Positions 42,730-51,242 of a stretch of DNA of 64,000 bases are shown one piece after another. A program made the position numbers and the translations under genes. Under the pieces are notes generated by a model. That model ran no database searches, was not told where the DNA came from, and worked only from the letters and a program-made list of their open reading frames with translations. Numbering within the stretch: the first letter of the stretch is position 1; the number at the start of each line of letters is the position of its first letter. The DNA lies in contig WGNB01000038.1 in NCBI GenBank assembly GCA_016124795.1, forward strand, positions 94,415-158,414, written 5' to 3'. This DNA is from Rhodopseudomonas sp. (GTDB lineage: Bacteria; Pseudomonadota; Alphaproteobacteria; Rhizobiales; Xanthobacteraceae).

Positions 42730-43341
42730 CTATCGTGCCTCGGCTATACGCAGGGAACGCGGCAGGGCCGCGATGGCGGTGCCGGCGGTCAGGATGAGAT
42801 CGACGCCGCGCGGGAACAGTTCGCGATTGTCCGCCATGAGGTCGATAAAGTTCGCCGGCAAGGATTGGATGGCGATGACGCGCGAGGTTTTGATGCCGGG
42901 GCCGGTCAGCTCGAAAGCGGGGCCGGAAAAGCTTGTCACCTGAATGATCAAAGTTGTCGAGCGGTCCGGATATTCCTCGCTGCCTTGCGCGAATTGGGTC
43001 AAGGCCGGCATCGCTTGCGGATCGGCGATCAAAGCGAATGCGGCCTTGGCAGGATCGGCAGTAAGTGGCGCGCCGGTGTGAAAGCGAATCCAGTCGGCGG
43101 TTTCCGGCGCGGCTGAGAAGGAGGCGTCGAGCCAGATCGGCGAATCGTAATCGGCCAGGCTCTTCACCAGCGCGGCGGTTGCCGGTGTAAACGGGGCCGG
43201 CGCGGCGATGCCCTTCAGCGTCGCGATCGTGCCCGGTCGCGCCATGCAATTCATGACGGCGCGGAAAGCCGCCTGGCTGGCGAAGGCAGCATCGAAGGCC
43301 ATGACGTCCTTGTCGGAAGCGCTGTCGGCGAGTGTGGTCAT
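42730..43341 (-). CDS. phnH: C-P lyase core subunit PhnH
   Basis: 203 aa. AFRAVMNCMARPGTIATLKG is the family N-terminal signature, and TDLILTAGTAIAALPRSLRI-like sequence ends the protein. Structural subunit of the PhnGHIJ core. ATGA overlap with phnG at its start. Confidence 0.94.
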   Translation of the reverse strand: MTTLADSASDKDVMAFDAAFASQAAFRAVMNCMARPGTIATLKGIAAPAPFTPATAALVKSLADYDSPIWLDASFSAAPETADWIRFHTGAPLTADPAKAAFALIADPQAMPALTQFAQGSEEYPDRSTTLIIQVTSFSGPAFELTGPGIKTSRVIAIQSLPANFIDLMADNRELFPRGVDLILTAGTAIAALPRSLRIAEAR

Positions 43342-43823
43342 CGGTCGTCCTCGCCGCGCACCAGCGTGAAGAAGTCGACCCGCGTGGCGGCGGTTTGCGC
43401 GCGCGCCTTGTCGCGGTCGGCATCGTGGCGCCGTCGCAACGGCGTCAGCAGGAGCGCTTCAAGGTCCGGCTGCTTATCCTCGCGTTGCCAGAGCGCGTCG
43501 CACAGCGCGATGAGCCGCGCCTTGTCGCGGTCGCGGCCCAGCGCATAGCCGAAGCCTTTTTCGCCACTGGCCAGTTGCACCGCGGCCCGCGTCACGGTGG
43601 CTTCGCCGGCATTGAATGGCGCGCCGTCGCCGCCGATGCGGCCGCGCAACATGACGAGGCCGACTTCCGGCGCGCGCAATTCGGTGAAGTCGATATCGCC
43701 GCCGATCGCGTTCAGACCGCGCGCGATATCGGCGGTCTGCGCTCGCGCCAGCACCGCCATGACGGCGCGACGCTGGTCGTGCGCGGCATCGGGGCCGCGC
43801 GGGCGGGGGTCGGGTGAGGACAT
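43338..43823 (-). CDS. phnG: C-P lyase core subunit PhnG
   Basis: 161 aa, first gene of the phnGHIJKLMN operon. Conserved stretch ARAQTADIARGLNAIGGDID then LRAPEVGLVMLRGRIGGDGA. Its promoter carries PhnF-type operators and a PhoB box, listed separately. Confidence 0.93.
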   Translation of the reverse strand: MSSPDPRPRGPDAAHDQRRAVMAVLARAQTADIARGLNAIGGDIDFTELRAPEVGLVMLRGRIGGDGAPFNAGEATVTRAAVQLASGEKGFGYALGRDRDKARLIALCDALWQREDKQPDLEALLLTPLRRRHDADRDKARAQTAATRVDFFTLVRGEDDR

Positions 43824-43838
43824 GGGTCTTGCGCCAAG

Positions 43839-43858
43839 TTGTCTAGTTCACTAGACAA
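43839..43858. promoter_or_regulatory. PhnF-type operator, site 1
   Basis: TTGTCTAGT-TC-ACTAGACAA, perfect 9-bp arms. Core TGTCTA-N6-TAGACA is shared with site 2. It lies just upstream of phnG. Confidence 0.65.
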
Positions 43859-43866
43859 GTCGGATA

Positions 43867-43894
43867 TCACTTGTCTACTCTACTAGACAAGTGA
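43867..43894. promoter_or_regulatory. PhnF-type operator, site 2
   Basis: Perfect 11-bp arms TCACTTGTCTA and TAGACAAGTGA with a 6-nt spacer. Its centre is 32 bp (about three helical turns) from site 1. It overlaps the likely -10 and start point of the phnG promoter, as a repressor site would. Confidence 0.7.
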
Positions 43895-43907
43895 TAAATC
43901 CATTCCA

Positions 43908-43925
43908 GTGACGCTGTGATGACAG
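43908..43925 (-). promoter_or_regulatory. Candidate PhoB box for phnG
   Basis: Minus strand reads CTGTCAT-CACA-GCGTCAC, the 7-4-7 direct-repeat layout of Pho boxes; second half matches CTGTCAC at five of seven. A possible -10 (TTTATC) follows 9-10 nt downstream toward phnG. Confidence 0.55.
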
Positions 43926-43932
43926 GCCGACG

Positions 43933-44688
43933 ATGCTCACCAGGACGCCGCGCGGTTTATCGGACAAGGACAGCCTGCTGGCGCGCGGCGTCATGCTGTG
44001 GCGCTGTATCGCCGACGATTACGAACAGACCATTCTGGTCGGCAAGTATGAAAACGGCGCGAAGCTGCCGCCCGAATCGGAGATCGCCGCGCGCTACGGC
44101 GTCAATCGGCACACCGTGCGTCGCGCGATGGCGGAACTCGGCGAGCGCGGGCTGGTTTATACCGAGCGTGGCAGCGGAACTTTCGTCAAAACCGACAAGC
44201 TCAATTATCGCATCGGCCAGCAAACGCGCTTTTCCGAAATCGTTGCCGCGGCGGGCCACGAGGCGCAAGGCCGGCTGCAAGGCCATCGCCACGAACCGGC
44301 TAGCGATGAGATCGCCGCTCATCTCGGCATCGCGCCGGGCGCCAGTGTCGTGCGGCTTGAAATTTTGCGTGCCGCCGACCGGGTTCCGATTTCCGTGGCG
44401 ACAACGTGGCTGTCGGCCGACCGCTTTGATGACGCCGCCAAGATTTTCCGGCGGGTGCGTTCGATTACCCGGACGCTCGATCATTACGGCGTGCACGGCT
44501 ATCGCCGCAAATGGACGCGGATCAGCGCCGGATTTACCGACGCGGTCGATGCCGGACGGCTGCGGTTGTCGGTGCACCGGCCGATCCTGATCGTGGAAAG
44601 TGTCGACGTCACCGCCGAAGGCGATCCCGTTCTGATGACGCGCGGTCGCTTTGCCGCCGATCGCGTCGCCCTTACCGTCGAGAGTTGA
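43933..44688 (+). CDS. phnF: GntR/HutC-family regulator of phosphonate genes
   Basis: 251 aa. An N-terminal winged helix-turn-helix (LPPESEIAARYGVNRHTVRR, GLVYTERGSGTFV) and a C-terminal UTRA/chorismate-lyase-like effector domain that senses a small molecule. Divergent from phnG, with two matching palindromes in the 109-nt gap, so I infer that it binds them and represses one or both transcripts. Confidence 0.93.
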   Translation: MLTRTPRGLSDKDSLLARGVMLWRCIADDYEQTILVGKYENGAKLPPESEIAARYGVNRHTVRRAMAELGERGLVYTERGSGTFVKTDKLNYRIGQQTRFSEIVAAAGHEAQGRLQGHRHEPASDEIAAHLGIAPGASVVRLEILRAADRVPISVATTWLSADRFDDAAKIFRRVRSITRTLDHYGVHGYRRKWTRISAGFTDAVDAGRLRLSVHRPILIVESVDVTAEGDPVLMTRGRFAADRVALTVES

Positions 44689-44741
44689 TAACTCCGCGCG
44701 CTGTCATGAAGTTGTCGTCAACGAGTCGTCTCTAATCGATC

Positions 44742-45395
44742 ATGGCCCAAAAACTCTCCACGTCGCCGACGGTCGATCCGACCGCCATGCTTAAGGACGC
44801 TACGCTTGGCGCCTATACCGAGGTCGGCGCGCGCACCAAATTGCTCGAGGTGCAGCTCGGCGATTATTCGTATGTCGTCAACGACAGTGACATTGCCTAT
44901 GCCAGCATCGGCAAGTTCACCTCGATTGCGGCGATGACCCGGATCAATCCGGGCAATCATCCGATGTCGCGGGCCAGTCAGTCGCATTTCACCTATCGCG
45001 CCAGCGCTTATTTCGAGGGCGAGCAGGACGACGCGGATTTCTTTGCCTGGCGGCGCGAGCATCACGTCAGCATTGGCCACGATGTCTGGATCGGCCATGG
45101 CGCCGTGGTGCTGCCGGGCCGGCATATCGGCATCGGTGCGGTGATCGGCGCCGGCGCGGTCGTGACCAGGGACGTGCCGGACTATGCGATCGCGGTCGGT
45201 AATCCGGCGCGGGTGCTGCGCCAGCGCTTTCCGGACGACATCGCCGCGCGGATGCGAAGGTTGGCCTGGTGGGATTGGCCGCATGAACGGTTGCGGGCCG
45301 CCTTGCCGGATTTCCGTGCGATGTCTGCGGCGCAGTTTCTCGATCTTTATGAGGCCCGCGAGATTCCGTTGCCCTCGTTGCAATCGGCAGGTTAA
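44742..45395 (+). CDS. Phosphonate-associated hexapeptide-repeat acyltransferase (TIGR03308 type)
   Basis: 217 aa. Left-handed beta-helix transferase with repeated [LIV]-G-x4 units: [48 protein letters not shown]. This subgroup occurs in many phn operons; acetylation of aminoalkyl phosphonates or another protective role has been suggested, but the acceptor is not known. Begins 53 nt after phnF. Confidence 0.88.
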   Translation: MAQKLSTSPTVDPTAMLKDATLGAYTEVGARTKLLEVQLGDYSYVVNDSDIAYASIGKFTSIAAMTRINPGNHPMSRASQSHFTYRASAYFEGEQDDADFFAWRREHHVSIGHDVWIGHGAVVLPGRHIGIGAVIGAGAVVTRDVPDYAIAVGNPARVLRQRFPDDIAARMRRLAWWDWPHERLRAALPDFRAMSAAQFLDLYEAREIPLPSLQSAG

Positions 45396-45403
45396 GGACA
45401 GTC

Positions 45404-46558
45404 ATGCGCATTCAAGGCGGCCGGGTTCTGGTCGATGGTGATTTAGTCGAAGCCGACGTGGCGATCGACAGCGACGGCACGATCGCTTCGGTTGGCGCCG
45501 ACGGCATCGGCGATAACGTCAATGGTCGCCTGATCGACGCGCGCGGACTTTATGTCTTGCCCGGCATTGTCGATATTCATGGGGATGCCTTCGAGCGGCA
45601 GTTGATGCCGCGGCCCGGCGTTGGCTTTCCGATCGACGTCGCCTTGATGGAAAGCGACCGTCAGGCGATTGGCAATGGCATCACCACGATGTTTCACGGC
45701 GTGACCTGGTCGTGGGAGCCGGGCTTGCGCGGCGCCGAGAACGCCCGTGCCATGGTTGGCGCGATTGAGGAAATGCGTCCACGGCTTGCCGCCGATACGC
45801 ACTGTCACTTGCGCCATGAGACCTTCAACCTGGACGCCGAAGCCGAGATTACCGACTGGCTCGGCGAGCGCCGCATCGGCATGCTCGGCTTCAACGATCA
45901 TATGCCGGGCGAGAATGCGCCGCCGCGCACGCGCAAAATTGCGCAGATGGCGGAGCGGGCAGGGCTGTCGTCCGAAGAGTTCCTGGCGTTGGTGGCGCGG
46001 CTGCGCGGCCGGGCCGGCGACGTGCCGGATTCGATTGCGAGGCTCGCCGCTGCCGCCAATGCCGGCGCGGTGGCGACGTTGTCGCATGACGACATGTCGC
46101 CGGAGCAGCGCCAGTGGTTCCGCGCGCTCGATTGCCGGCTGGCGGAGTTTCCGACGACTTTGGAAACCGCGGAGCACGCGACGTTGAGCGGTGACGACGT
46201 TGTCATGGGCGCGCCGAACGTTGTGCGCGGCGGCAGCCATATCGGCTGGATTGGCGCTGCCGATATGATCGCGCGCGGTTTCTGCACGATCCTGGCATCG
46301 GATTATTATTATCCGGCGCCGTTGCTGGCGGCATTCCGGTTGGCCGCGGATGACGTGGCGCCGCTTGCCAAAGCCTGGTCGTTTGTATCCGAGCGTCCGG
46401 CGAGAGCGGCGGGGCTGCCGGATCGCGGCGTCATTGCCGAAGGCCGTCGTGGCGATGTGATTGTGGTCGACGCGACCGATCCGTTGCGTCCAGTCGTGGC
46501 GGCGGCGGTTTCGAACGGCCGTCTTGTCCACATGAACGAGGCCGCGCGGCTTCAGTGA
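45404..46558 (+). CDS. phnM: PhnM-family diphosphatase, second copy
   Basis: 384 aa. The amidohydrolase motif is HGD in LPGIVDIHGDAFERQLMPRP, then GNGITTMFHGVTWSWEPGLR, a chunk different from the first PhnM (which has TSGITTVLDSLRVWRE). Late SHDDMSPEQRQWF and VMGAPNVVRGGSHIGWIGAA are shared. The two are clearly diverged paralogues rather than a recent duplication. It may act on a different triphosphate substrate. 8 nt after the acyltransferase. Confidence 0.92.
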   Translation: MRIQGGRVLVDGDLVEADVAIDSDGTIASVGADGIGDNVNGRLIDARGLYVLPGIVDIHGDAFERQLMPRPGVGFPIDVALMESDRQAIGNGITTMFHGVTWSWEPGLRGAENARAMVGAIEEMRPRLAADTHCHLRHETFNLDAEAEITDWLGERRIGMLGFNDHMPGENAPPRTRKIAQMAERAGLSSEEFLALVARLRGRAGDVPDSIARLAAAANAGAVATLSHDDMSPEQRQWFRALDCRLAEFPTTLETAEHATLSGDDVVMGAPNVVRGGSHIGWIGAADMIARGFCTILASDYYYPAPLLAAFRLAADDVAPLAKAWSFVSERPARAAGLPDRGVIAEGRRGDVIVVDATDPLRPVVAAAVSNGRLVHMNEAARLQ

Positions 46559-46568
46559 TCGGATTGCG

Positions 46569-47270
46569 ATGTATTGTACTTCCGAGCCGCGTTACGCCGT
46601 CTATTTCGTGCCCGACCGCGAGACGCCGCTCTATCGGTTCGGCGCTTCGGTGCTCGGTTACGACAGTTACCGCGGGTCGGCCAGCCCGCTAATTGACGGC
46701 GCGGATCAGGACAAGTGGCCTGTTCTGGTGCGCGAGCCGGCGGTCTATGGTTTCCATGCCACGATCAAAGCGCCGGTTTATCTGGCTGGCGGTAAAGACG
46801 AGGCCGGATTTATCGCGGCTGTGACGGACTTCGCCGCCCGGCACACGGCGGTTCCGATCGGCGAACTTGTGCCGCGTGAACTTGGCGCCTTCATCGCGCT
46901 GGTTCCGCAGGCATTCTGTGCGGCGCTCGACGTCCTGGCGCGGACCTGCGTCCGTGACCTCGATATGTATCGGACGCCGATGAGCGAGCAGGAGCGGGCG
47001 CGCCGGCTGACGCCGGGCCTGAGCGACCGCCAGATCGAGAACCTGGTGCGGTGGGGCTACCCTTACGTCTTTGACGACTTCCGTTTTCACATGACGTTGA
47101 CCGGCGCCTTGTCGGCCCACAAGCGCGCCAAGGCGTTTCGCTTCTTGTGCGATAAATTTCAGCAAACGCCCGGCATTGCGGCGGTTACCATCGACCAGCT
47201 TGTGGTCGCTAAACAAACAAATCGCTCGGCGCCGTTCCAGATCATTGGAACCGCACCGCTTGCCGGTTAG
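46569..47270 (+). CDS. DUF1045 2H-phosphoesterase of phosphonate metabolism
   Basis: 233 aa. The two HxT motifs that define 2H phosphoesterases are present: GFHATIKAPVYL and FHMTLTGALSAH. In alphaproteobacterial phn clusters this protein is thought to open the cyclic ribose phosphate left by PhnJ, in place of PhnP. No PhnP is in the operon, which fits. 10 nt after the second phnM. Confidence 0.9.
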   Translation: MYCTSEPRYAVYFVPDRETPLYRFGASVLGYDSYRGSASPLIDGADQDKWPVLVREPAVYGFHATIKAPVYLAGGKDEAGFIAAVTDFAARHTAVPIGELVPRELGAFIALVPQAFCAALDVLARTCVRDLDMYRTPMSEQERARRLTPGLSDRQIENLVRWGYPYVFDDFRFHMTLTGALSAHKRAKAFRFLCDKFQQTPGIAAVTIDQLVVAKQTNRSAPFQIIGTAPLAG

Positions 47271-47356
47271 CCGACCGGGCCATTCGCTCCATCTTGTTTA
47301 AACTTGCATCCGCTTTGTCCGGTTCGCGTCGCGGCGGGCAGGGGAAAGCCCGTCCT

Positions 47357-47374
47357 TTTTCATTCGGCTGTCAC
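47357..47374 (+). promoter_or_regulatory. Candidate PhoB box before phnC
   Basis: TTTTCAT-TCGG-CTGTCAC, 7-4-7 layout, 48 nt upstream of the ABC gene. Match is moderate. The second half is also one arm of an 8-bp dyad, CTGTCACA (47368-47375) and TGTGACAG (47392-47399). Confidence 0.45.
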
Positions 47375-47422
47375 AGGCGGTTGTTAGCGATTGTGACAGA
47401 CCGAGAAGGGGGCCGCGTGACC

Positions 47423-48328
47423 ATGCAAGCCGTGATCGACGCCAAGGACATTTCGAAATCCTATCAGCGCGGCCTGACCGTGCTCGATGGCGTGTCGCTG
47501 TCGTTGCAGCGCGGCGAGATGGTGGCGCTGATCGGCGCGTCCGGTTCGGGCAAGTCGACGCTGATCCGCGCGATTGCAGGCCTGACGCCGATCGACGGCG
47601 GTAAATCCGGCTGTGGCCGTATCGACGTCATGGGCGAGACCATTCAATCCGGCGGGCGGCTGAGCAGCAGCCGGAGCCTGCGCGTGCGTATCGGCGTGAT
47701 CTTTCAGCAGTTCAACCTGGTGCCGCGGCTATCGCTGTTGACTAATGTCTGCTTCGGGCTGCTCGGCCAGATGCCGATGCTGCGCGCGACGCTCGGCCAA
47801 TTCAGCGCCAGCGATAAGGGCAAGGCGATGCAGGCGCTGGCGCGGGTCGGTATCGCCGATCATGCGCTCAAGCGCGCCAGCGAATTGTCCGGCGGCCAGC
47901 AGCAACGCGCGGCGATCGCGCGGACGCTGGTCCAGGGCGCCGAATTGTTGATCGCCGACGAGCCGATCGCGTCGCTCGACCCGGCCTCGGCCCGCCGCGT
48001 CATGGACCTGATCGCCGACATGAATCGCAATGACGGCTTGACCGTCTTTATCTCTCTGCATCAGGTCGAATTCGCGATGAAGTATTGCCCGCGCACGATC
48101 GCCTTGCGTGCGGGCAAGGTTGTCTACGACGGCCCGTCGCGCGCGCTGACGGCGGCTTTCCTTAATGAGATTTACGGCGCCGAATCCGAGGAGCTGTTCC
48201 TGCCCTCATTCGAAGGCCCGGTGACCGCTGCGGCCGCGCCTGACGCCGATGACATGCTGCCCGCATCTGTGGCCGCCGCGATGGCGGCGAAGAAGCCAAG
48301 CCCGGAATTCGAACGGCTCTCCGCATAA
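47423..48328 (+). CDS. phnC: Phosphonate ABC transporter ATP-binding protein
   Basis: 301 aa from ATG 47423; the GTG two codons upstream is closer to the GAAGGGGG ribosome site and may be the true start. Walker A GASGSGKST, Q-loop FQQFNLVPRLSLLTNV, signature LSGGQQQRAAIARTL, Walker B LLIADEPIASLDP. Powers phosphonate import with PhnD and PhnE. The C-terminal ~40 residues are Ala-rich and beyond the usual end. Confidence 0.94.
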   Translation: MQAVIDAKDISKSYQRGLTVLDGVSLSLQRGEMVALIGASGSGKSTLIRAIAGLTPIDGGKSGCGRIDVMGETIQSGGRLSSSRSLRVRIGVIFQQFNLVPRLSLLTNVCFGLLGQMPMLRATLGQFSASDKGKAMQALARVGIADHALKRASELSGGQQQRAAIARTLVQGAELLIADEPIASLDPASARRVMDLIADMNRNDGLTVFISLHQVEFAMKYCPRTIALRAGKVVYDGPSRALTAAFLNEIYGAESEELFLPSFEGPVTAAAAPDADDMLPASVAAAMAAKKPSPEFERLSA

Positions 48329-48412
48329 GCATCGCGGATCGCCTTCGACCTTGTGTTTGTTGGCAATGAACGACCCGACATACCTAACGACTTCGCAACA
48401 GGAGATGACGTC

Positions 48413-49528
48413 ATGAAAAAATTTTGGACGGTCGGCGCGGCTTTGGCCGTGGCGATGGGTATCACGGCGACGGTGGCGCACGCCGCTGCGCCGGAACTGA
48501 ACTTCGGCGTGATTTCGACCGAAGCTTCGGTCAATCAGAAGAAGAATTGGGAGCCCTTCATCGCGGCGATGGAAAAGTCGACGGGCCTGAAGGTGCATGC
48601 CTTCTACGCCAGCGACTATGCCGGCGTGATCGAGGCGATGCGTTTCAACAAGGTGCAGATCGCCTGGTTCGGCAACAAGTCGGGTATGGAAGCCTCGAAC
48701 CGCTCGAACGCCGAAGTGTTCGCGCAGGTGGTGTCGAAGGACGGCAGCACCGGTTATTATTCGCACATCATCGTCAATACCGACAGCCCGTATCACAAGC
48801 TCGAAGACATCCTGAAGTGCGACAAGACGCTCGATTTTGGCATCGGCGATCCGAACTCGACCTCGGGCTTCCTGGTGCCGACGTCGTATATCTTCGCCGC
48901 CAAGAACATCGACCCGAAGTCCTGCTTCAAGACCGTGCGCAACGCCAGCCACCAGGCCAACGCCATGGCGGTCGCGCACAATCAGGTTGCTGCTGCCACC
49001 AATAACAGCGAGGACCTGCAGCGCACCGCCAAGACCGCGCCCGACGCGTTCAAGAAGATCCGCATCATCTGGACCTCGCCGATCATCCCGCTCGACCCGC
49101 TGATGTGGCGCAAGGATCTCGATGCCGCGACCAAGACCAAGATCTATACCTTCCTGATGAGCTATGGCCGCGTCGGCACGCCGGAAGAGATCAAGACCGC
49201 CAAGGCGATTTTGGCCAATCTGATCTGGTCGCCCTTCCACCCGTCGAACGACAACCAGCTCCTGCCGATCCGCATTCTCGAAGCCAACAAGGCGATCATG
49301 AAGCTGAAGGCGGATGACAAGCTGGCGGCTGACGTCAAGGCGCAGAAGATCGCGGCCTTGCAGGCCGACATCAAGAAGTATCAGGCCGCGACCGAAAAGG
49401 CCGATGCCAGCCCGTTCAAGAAGCAGCTGGCGGTTTTCCTGGAAGCCGACAAGACCGGCAACCAGGCCGACCTCACCAAGCTGATCGGCGAATTCGCGGC
49501 GAACGCCGCCGCGACGCCGACCAACTAA
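48413..49528 (+). CDS. phnD: Phosphonate ABC transporter periplasmic binding protein
   Basis: 371 aa from ATG 48413 (AGGAG upstream). Sec signal MKKFWTVGAALAVAMGITAT with VAHA-AAP cleavage. LNFGVISTEASVNQKKNWEP, FYASDYAGVIEAMRFNKVQI and VNTDSPYHKLEDI are PhnD-like. Somewhat longer than the E. coli protein, mostly from a helical Lys-rich C-terminal segment. Confidence 0.94.
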   Translation: MKKFWTVGAALAVAMGITATVAHAAAPELNFGVISTEASVNQKKNWEPFIAAMEKSTGLKVHAFYASDYAGVIEAMRFNKVQIAWFGNKSGMEASNRSNAEVFAQVVSKDGSTGYYSHIIVNTDSPYHKLEDILKCDKTLDFGIGDPNSTSGFLVPTSYIFAAKNIDPKSCFKTVRNASHQANAMAVAHNQVAAATNNSEDLQRTAKTAPDAFKKIRIIWTSPIIPLDPLMWRKDLDAATKTKIYTFLMSYGRVGTPEEIKTAKAILANLIWSPFHPSNDNQLLPIRILEANKAIMKLKADDKLAADVKAQKIAALQADIKKYQAATEKADASPFKKQLAVFLEADKTGNQADLTKLIGEFAANAAATPTN

Positions 49529-49536
49529 CGCAACTG

Positions 49537-49568
49537 AAAGGCGCCGGGCGGATGCGTCCGGCGCCTTT
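49537..49568 (+). terminator. Hairpin between phnD and phnE
   Basis: Perfect 11-bp stem AAAGGCGCCGG (49537-49547) and CCGGCGCCTTT (49558-49568), 10-nt loop, then CCCG. It starts 8 nt after the phnD stop. It probably protects or partly terminates the phnCD message so that more binding protein than permease is made. Confidence 0.75.
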
Positions 49569-49584
49569 CCCGCTTTGACAGATC

Positions 49585-50418
49585 ATGACAGACACCGCAG
49601 CCCAACTCGATCAACGGACGTCCCTGCCGTCGTCTCCTTCGGCCGTCCCGCGTTATCCGCTTGCTCGCCGTATCCGCGGATGGCTCGGCTGGGCCCTGGT
49701 TTTCGGGTTGTTGGCCTGGAGCTGGTCGCCGGCGGAGATGTTCCGGGCCGGCGCGCTCATCAGCGACTGGCGCAATATGGCCGACTTCGGCAGCGCCTTT
49801 CTCAACCCGAATTTTCACGACTGGGACCAATACGTCTCCGACATGGTGGTGACGATCCAGATCGCAATCTGGGGCACCGCGCTCGCGGTCGTCTTCGGCA
49901 TTCCGTTCTCGATTCTCAGTTCGTCCAATGTCTGCCCGCCCTGGATCGTACAGCCGGTTCGCCGTTTGATGGACTCCTGCCGGGCGATCAACGAGATCGT
50001 ATTTGCCCTGTTGTTCGTCGTCGCCGTCGGGCTTGGACCGTTCGCCGGCGTGATGGCACTTTTCGTGCATAACCTTGGCGTTTTCGCCAAACTGTTTTCC
50101 GAAGCCGTCGAGCAGGTCGATCCGCGGCCGGTCGAGGGTATCCGCGTGACCGGCGCCGTGCGGGTGCAGGAAGTCGTGTTCGGCGTGATCCCGCAGGTCA
50201 TGCCGCTCTGGAGTTCGTTCACGCTTTATCGGCTGGAAACCAACGTGCGTTCGGCGACGACGCTTGGCATTGTCGGCGCCGGCGGCATTGGCCAGACCTT
50301 GTTCGAAAGCATTCGAAGCTTTCAATATGCAGCCACCGCCGCCCAGATCATTGTCGTTGTGGTGACGGTCATGGCGCTCGATCTGATCAGCGCCCGCATC
50401 CGCAAGGCTCTGGTGTGA
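49585..50418 (+). CDS. phnE: Phosphonate ABC transporter permease
   Basis: 277 aa, about six membrane segments. The coupling-helix EAA loop reads EGIRVTGAVRVQEVVFGVIP and the late segment TTLGIVGAGGIGQTLFESIR is typical of PhnE. Only one permease gene is present, so it probably forms a homodimer. Confidence 0.94.
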   Translation: MTDTAAQLDQRTSLPSSPSAVPRYPLARRIRGWLGWALVFGLLAWSWSPAEMFRAGALISDWRNMADFGSAFLNPNFHDWDQYVSDMVVTIQIAIWGTALAVVFGIPFSILSSSNVCPPWIVQPVRRLMDSCRAINEIVFALLFVVAVGLGPFAGVMALFVHNLGVFAKLFSEAVEQVDPRPVEGIRVTGAVRVQEVVFGVIPQVMPLWSSFTLYRLETNVRSATTLGIVGAGGIGQTLFESIRSFQYAATAAQIIVVVVTVMALDLISARIRKALV

Positions 50419-50461
50419 TGGGGCGAGGGCGTCCGTCGACGCCCGCGCATTTCCGTCGACT

Positions 50462-51097
50462 TCAGACCTGCGCGATTTGCGGGCGTGCCGCCAGTTCGTG
50501 TTCGAGCCGGTGGACGTTCTGCAACAGTCGCTCGCTGGTCAGTCGCAGGAAATAAAAGCCGAAGGTCGGGTTCTGGAAGTAGAGCTCGCTGACCTTGTCG
50601 TAGGTGATGGTCAGCATTTCGACGTCCTCGACACATTCGACTGTCTGGGTCCGCTTGTGGTCGGGCGTGAGGAAGCCCATCTCGCCGACCAGCTGGCCGG
50701 CATGGAGATCGAGCCCCAGGGTGTCGATCCGGCAAGTCCCGCTGACGATGTAGAACATTTCCTCGGCGTGGTCGCCTTTATGAAACAGGAAGTCGCCCTT
50801 CTTGTAGGAGTGTTTGTGCATGAAGGGCTTGAGCCAGTCCATCGACAGATCGCCGGTGGCGGCCGTGCGGACCTTCTTGACCAGTTGCAGCATTTCATAG
50901 AGCCGCAGCGAGTTGAGCGGTACGAGAATGCCGTAGAGCGCCAAAGTCGGCCAGGACGGATACATCAGCCCGTAAATGACGAACAGGAAATTGCTGCCGA
51001 TTTCGCAGACGCGCAACGGCACCATCGTTTTCATATAGTGACTGGCGATATAGAGCGCGCCGGCGACAAATCCCAGAATGACAATGAGGTCGTGCAT
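50462..51097 (-). CDS. Popeye-like membrane protein with cyclic-nucleotide-binding domain
   Basis: 211 aa. Three membrane segments fill the first ~75 residues (LIVILGFVAGALYIA; FLFVIYGLMYP; TLALYGILVPLNSLRLYEML), followed by a CNB domain. The phosphate-binding cassette VGEMGFLTPDHKRTQTV keeps the Glu and Arg that hold the cyclic phosphate and ribose. The TM-plus-CNB layout is that of bacterial Popeye-like (POPDC) proteins. No output domain is visible, so it may work through partners. First of a cNMP-centred group. Confidence 0.85.
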   Translation of the reverse strand: MHDLIVILGFVAGALYIASHYMKTMVPLRVCEIGSNFLFVIYGLMYPSWPTLALYGILVPLNSLRLYEMLQLVKKVRTAATGDLSMDWLKPFMHKHSYKKGDFLFHKGDHAEEMFYIVSGTCRIDTLGLDLHAGQLVGEMGFLTPDHKRTQTVECVEDVEMLTITYDKVSELYFQNPTFGFYFLRLTSERLLQNVHRLEHELAARPQIAQV

Positions 51098-51242
51098 AAG
51101 GTGGCTCCGTCAGGCAAAGACGTCGTTCGATTAATTTTCCAGCCGCGCCCAATTCGCGGTCCTTCGGCTCCGGGCGTCGCCGGCTCCGCTCGGTAATGCG
51201 GTAATGCAAAAAAAGCGCCAAGCTGGTCAAGTGCCGTGGCGT

